Of a DNA stretch of 45,581 nucleotides, positions 42,626 through 45,581 are shown in pieces (the first letter of the stretch is position 1; every line of letters begins with the position of its first letter). Below the pieces are notes generated by a model. The model was given only the letters and a program-made list of their open reading frames with translations, ran no database searches and was not told the origin of the DNA. A program made the translations under genes and the position numbers. The stretch is from contig CAZMSZ010000010.1 in the NCBI GenBank assembly GCA_964569055.1, forward strand, positions 1-45,581. Direction: 5' to 3'. This DNA is from JAWLGW01 sp964569055. GTDB lineage: Bacteria > Planctomycetota > J058.

Positions 42626-45195
42626 CCGCCGTGCCGCTGCCCGCGTGCGCCGACCTCGACCCGCTCTGCCGCGACGAGGGCGCCGGCCTCGGCGCGCTCC
42701 GCACACCTCAGGGGAACCTGCCGCTCAAGCTGCTCGACGTGGCGGCGCACGTCGTCGGGCTGGTGGCGGAGACCCGCGTCCGGCAGACCTTCGTCAACAC
42801 GTTCGGCGTCCCGCTCGAGGCGACCTACATCTTCCCGCTCCCCGACCGCGCGGCCGTGAGCTCGTTTCGGCTGGAGGTCGGCGAGCGCGTGATCGAGGGC
42901 GCGCTGCGCGAGCGGGGCGCGGCGCGCCGCGAGTACGACGCCGCGCTCGCGAGCGGGCACCGGGCGGCGATCGCCGAGGAGGAGCGCCCCGGCGTGTTCA
43001 CCCTGCGGGTCGGCAACCTCATGCCGGGCGAGGAGGCGAGCGTGCACCTCGTGCTCGAGGGACCCCTGCCCTACGAGGCCGGCGCGCTGACCTACCGCTT
43101 CCCCCTGGTCGTCGCGCCCCGCTACATCCCGGGCGCGCCGCTCGACGGCCCGCAGGTCGGCGACGGCGCGGCGCTCGACAGCGACGCGGTCCCCGACGCC
43201 TCGCGCATCTCACCCCCCGTCTTGCTGCCCGGCTTCCCCAGCCCCGTCCGGCTCAGCCTGACGGTCGAGCTCGACCCGGCGGGGTTGCTGCTCGGCCCCG
43301 TCCGCTCCAGCCTGCACGCCGTCCGCGAGCAGCGGGCCGGCGGGGTGGTGCTCGTGGCGCTCCAGCCCGGCGAGCGGCTCGACCGCGACTTCGTGCTCCG
43401 GTTCGCGCTCGGCGGCGAGCGCCCGGGCTCCACGCTCGAGGTCGCGGCCGACCCCGACGGCGCCGGCGGCACGTTCCAGCTCACGCTGATCCCCCCGGCC
43501 CGCGAGGCGAACGCCACCCGGCCCCGCGACGTGGCGGTGGTGCTCGACCGCTCGGGCAGCATGGAGGGCTGGAAGATGGTCGCCGCGCGCCGCGCCACCG
43601 CGCGCCTGATCGACGCGCTCACCCCGCGCGATCGGTTCTTGCTGCTCGCGTTCGACGACCGGGTGGAGCGCCCCTCGCTCGTCGGGTACGAGGCGACCGA
43701 CCGCAACCGCTTCGGCGCGGTGACGTACCTCGGCGGGCTCGAGGCGCGCGGCGGCACCGAGCTGGCGCAGCCGCTGGCCGAGGCCGTGCGCTGGCTCCAC
43801 GCCGGCGAGCGCGCCGACCGCGAGCGCGTGCTGGTGCTGGTCACCGACGGGCAGGTCGGCAACGAGGACCAGCTCCTGCGCACGATCGGCGGGAGCCTCG
43901 GCGACGTGCGCGTGTTCACGCTCGGGGTGGACCGCGCCGTCAACGAGGGCTTCCTGCGCCGCCTGGCCGCCCTCGGCGGCGGGTCGTGCGCGCTGGTCGA
44001 GAGCGAGGACCGCCTGGACGAGGTCATGGCCGACGTGCACCGGCGGATCGGGACTCCGCTGCTCACGAGCCTCGCGCTCGAGGCAGCGCCCGGCGCGGCG
44101 CAGCTCGAGCCGGGCTCGCTCGCGCCCTCGCGCCTCTCCGACCTCCTGGCGGGCGCGCCCGTGCGGGTCCTCGGCCGCTTCGCCGGACCCGCCGAGGCGC
44201 TGCGCCTGCGCGTGCGCGGCACCGACGACGCGGGCCTCCCCTACGACGAGGCGCTCACGCCGCGCGCCTCGAGCGCGCCGCTCCTGCGGGTGTGGGGCCG
44301 CGAGCGGGTGCGCGACCTCGAGGACCGCTACGCGATCGCGCCCTCGCCGGCGCGGGCCGCAGAGATCACGCGCGTCTCGCTCCGCTGCGGCGTCCTGTGC
44401 CGGTTCACCGCGTTCGTGGCGGTCGACGGGGCGGAGGTCGTGAACGCGGGCGGCGAGCTCCACCGCGTCACGCAGGCGGTCGAGCAGCCGAGCGGCTGGG
44501 CCACGCTGGTGCAGCAGCCGATCACGCCCCCGCCCGGCGCGTTCCTCGGGGCCCTGCCGTTCGGCGCCGCGCCGGCTGCGTTCGCGCCGCCTCCGCGCGG
44601 CGGCGACCCGTTCGCGAGCGGAGCCGGCGTCCCCTTCGCCCTGCACTCGCAGGCGGCGTTCGATCCGCCGGAGGACCCCTTCGCCGCCCCCGAAGCGGCC
44701 GACGCGGCGGCGCGACGCGCGGCCTGGAAGGAGGCCGAAGCCGAGGTGGGGCCGCCCACGGGGAGCGACCCCTTCGCCCCGGCGCCCGGGTTCTTGCACG
44801 ACCCGTTCGGCGGCGGGCTGGCGGCGGCGGCCGCGTTCGCGCCCGAGCCCGAGCCGTTCGCCCCGCCGCCGCCCGGCGACGTCCTCGACGCCTATCGCCG
44901 GCGCGCTGCGGACCTCCTCGATCGCCTCGGCGAGCAGCCCGACGCGCGCGCTCTGGCCCGCCTCGCGCTCGGCCTCGAGGCGCTGCTGGTCGACCTGCGC
45001 TCGGTCGGCGCGCCCGCCGCGGCGCTCGACCCGCTCGAGCGCCTGCTCGAGGCGCTCGCCCCCGCGCGCCGGGGCGAGCCCCTCGACGCGCCGGCGCTCG
45101 GCGCGCTGCACGCCCACGCGCGCGCCGCGCTCGAGGAGCTCGCGCGCGCGCGGCCGAGCGCGCCGCGGGAGCGCCACGACGCCTTCTGGATCTAG
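42622..45195 (+). CDS. VIT and von Willebrand A domain protein (cytosolic)
   Basis: 857 residues; ATG overlaps the MerR stop. The VIT domain (about 25-145: VAETRVRQTFVNTFGVPLEA, EATYIFPLPDRAAVSSFRLE) resembles inter-alpha-trypsin-inhibitor heavy chains. The VWA domain starts near 300, with a complete MIDAS: DRSGS (309-313), GGTEL and TDGQ. No signal peptide or membrane segment is present, so it is probably cytosolic, unlike many VIT-VWA proteins. The C-terminal region (about 640-750) is Pro/Ala-rich and carries DPFA-like motifs at 662, 685, 716, 727 and 744. A helical part (DAYRRRAADLLDRLGEQPD) follows, and the last residues are RHDAFWI. The partner is likely a protein bound through the MIDAS or the tail motifs. 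Confidence 0.88.
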   Translation: MTAVPLPACADLDPLCRDEGAGLGALRTPQGNLPLKLLDVAAHVVGLVAETRVRQTFVNTFGVPLEATYIFPLPDRAAVSSFRLEVGERVIEGALRERGAARREYDAALASGHRAAIAEEERPGVFTLRVGNLMPGEEASVHLVLEGPLPYEAGALTYRFPLVVAPRYIPGAPLDGPQVGDGAALDSDAVPDASRISPPVLLPGFPSPVRLSLTVELDPAGLLLGPVRSSLHAVREQRAGGVVLVALQPGERLDRDFVLRFALGGERPGSTLEVAADPDGAGGTFQLTLIPPAREANATRPRDVAVVLDRSGSMEGWKMVAARRATARLIDALTPRDRFLLLAFDDRVERPSLVGYEATDRNRFGAVTYLGGLEARGGTELAQPLAEAVRWLHAGERADRERVLVLVTDGQVGNEDQLLRTIGGSLGDVRVFTLGVDRAVNEGFLRRLAALGGGSCALVESEDRLDEVMADVHRRIGTPLLTSLALEAAPGAAQLEPGSLAPSRLSDLLAGAPVRVLGRFAGPAEALRLRVRGTDDAGLPYDEALTPRASSAPLLRVWGRERVRDLEDRYAIAPSPARAAEITRVSLRCGVLCRFTAFVAVDGAEVVNAGGELHRVTQAVEQPSGWATLVQQPITPPPGAFLGALPFGAAPAAFAPPPRGGDPFASGAGVPFALHSQAAFDPPEDPFAAPEAADAAARRAAWKEAEAEVGPPTGSDPFAPAPGFLHDPFGGGLAAAAAFAPEPEPFAPPPPGDVLDAYRRRAADLLDRLGEQPDARALARLALGLEALLVDLRSVGAPAAALDPLERLLEALAPARRGEPLDAPALGALHAHARAALEELARARPSAPRERHDAFWI

Positions 45196-45196
45196 G

Positions 45197-45257
45197 CGGT
45201 TTCTTCGGCTGCTCTGGTGTGAAGCGCCAGGTGATGGCAAGGGCGCCGAAGAAACCG
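45197..45257. terminator. Inverted repeat after the VIT-VWA gene
   Basis: A perfect 13-base inverted repeat (CGGTTTCTTCGGC at 45197-45209, GCCGAAGAAACCG at 45245-45257) encloses 35 bases. It begins two bases after the stop and is a plausible terminator or 3-prime stabilising structure. Confidence 0.6.
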
Positions 45258-45342
45258 GATGGGGCGGGACCTGACGAGACGATCGCCTTGATTTGAAAAA
45301 TTAGTTGTACTGATTGGTTTGTTGGTTTGGATTGACCACCAG

Positions 45343-45440
45343 GCCCGAGTCGAATTCGCCTCCGGCTCGGGCTGGGGGTCTGGGTCGGGTGACGGACCCG
45401 CGGGGGGCGGTCTCCCGCGGGTCCGGAACCTTTTCCGGAC
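45343..45440. other. Three consecutive hairpins in non-coding sequence
   Basis: Hairpin 1: GCCCGAG (45343-45349) with CTCGGGC (45366-45372). Hairpin 2: GGACCCGCGGG (45394-45404) with CCCGCGGGTCC (45414-45424). Hairpin 3: GTCCGGAA (45421-45428) with TTCCGGAC (45433-45440). Hairpins 2 and 3 share four bases and could be mutually exclusive. They follow an A/T-rich patch (about 45288-45335). No tRNA, riboswitch or gene could be assigned; 45196-45581 is otherwise non-coding. Confidence 0.55.
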
Positions 45441-45474
45441 GCGGCCGCGATTCGAGTCCGAGAGGCTGTCGTGC

Positions 45475-45581
45475 GGTGAACCGCCAAGGAGGAGCTGTCG
45501 CTGTTGAGCTCGGCTCCCTTGGCCACGAACTGACCGCCAAGAGCGCCGAGGAGGAGCTGTCGCTGCTGAGCTCGGCTCCTT
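45475..45581 (-). repeat. Dispersed repeat, inverse orientation (window edge)
   Basis: In reverse complement this stretch reads CAGCGACAGCTCCTCC, then CGGCGCTCTTGGCGGT. A second unit contains AACAGCGACAGCTCCTCC and TTGGCGGTTCACC. Each unit also contains GGAGCCGAGCTC. It belongs to the same family as 1-108 and 32645-32990 and runs off the window. Confidence 0.7.

Noticed and set aside
45340..45375. tRNA-like segment around GAGTCGAATTCGCC.
   Set aside because: No acceptor or anticodon stems can be drawn and the T-arm consensus is not met.

Overview
The window is a very GC-rich (clearly above 70%) bacterial chromosome segment with closely packed genes and no rRNA, tRNA, phage or CRISPR. It most resembles a high-GC Planctomycetota genome. 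The pointers are a Tat-exported DUF1501 protein, a CRTAC1-type FG-GAP/ASPIC_UnbV protein, a Ser/Thr kinase beside a PQQ-like propeller, many secreted HEAT/TPR proteins, and an mcsA-mcsB-clpC operon in a Gram-negative-looking context. This is inference from gene content; Myxococcota or another high-GC lineage is not excluded.

Layout. 1-108: dispersed minisatellite-like repeat. 109-7017: kinase plus PQQ-propeller pair (minus), a secreted TPR protein, a C39-like peptidase and a HEAT protein. 7230-16030: two lipoproteins, a tandem pair of unknown membrane proteins, the FG-GAP/ASPIC protein coupled to a Vps62-like protein, and a DUF1501 protein. 16035-16317: a mobile-element-like inverted-repeat cassette. 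16323-23539: an eight-gene, fully overlapping minus-strand operon for a reduced type II secretion/type IV pilus-like machine (HEAT protein, GspE ATPase, three GspF-like proteins, two atypical pseudopilins, a GspK-like pseudopilin). 23711-27916: rbfA, infB and nusA, a housekeeping operon on the minus strand, read from a strong promoter with an intrinsic terminator in the nusA leader. 28474-32564: mcsA-mcsB-clpC, divergent from nusA, with its own near-consensus promoter. 32645-32990: the largest repeat array.

33030-34624: a phytanoyl-CoA dioxygenase-like gene and a TetR regulator, with two palindromes in the promoter region. 34793-41874: two SRPBCC-fold proteins, a second hexamer-armed intergenic element, a large membrane protein probably starting at CTG, an ethanolamine-permease-like transporter and a multi-pass protein with PH-like segments. 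41890-45195: a MerR regulator translationally coupled to a cytosolic VIT-VWA protein. Three copies of a TGACACTGTCA-type palindrome lie upstream. Both proteins carry the short motif RH[ED]AFW, and the VWA protein has a tail of repeated DPFA-like motifs. 45197-45581: a chain of hairpins, a short AT-rich patch and the repeat family again in inverse orientation.

The MerR/VIT-VWA module is the best candidate for an undescribed system. Runners-up are the reduced secretion operon with three GspF-like proteins and Gly-less prepilins, and the nusA leader attenuator.
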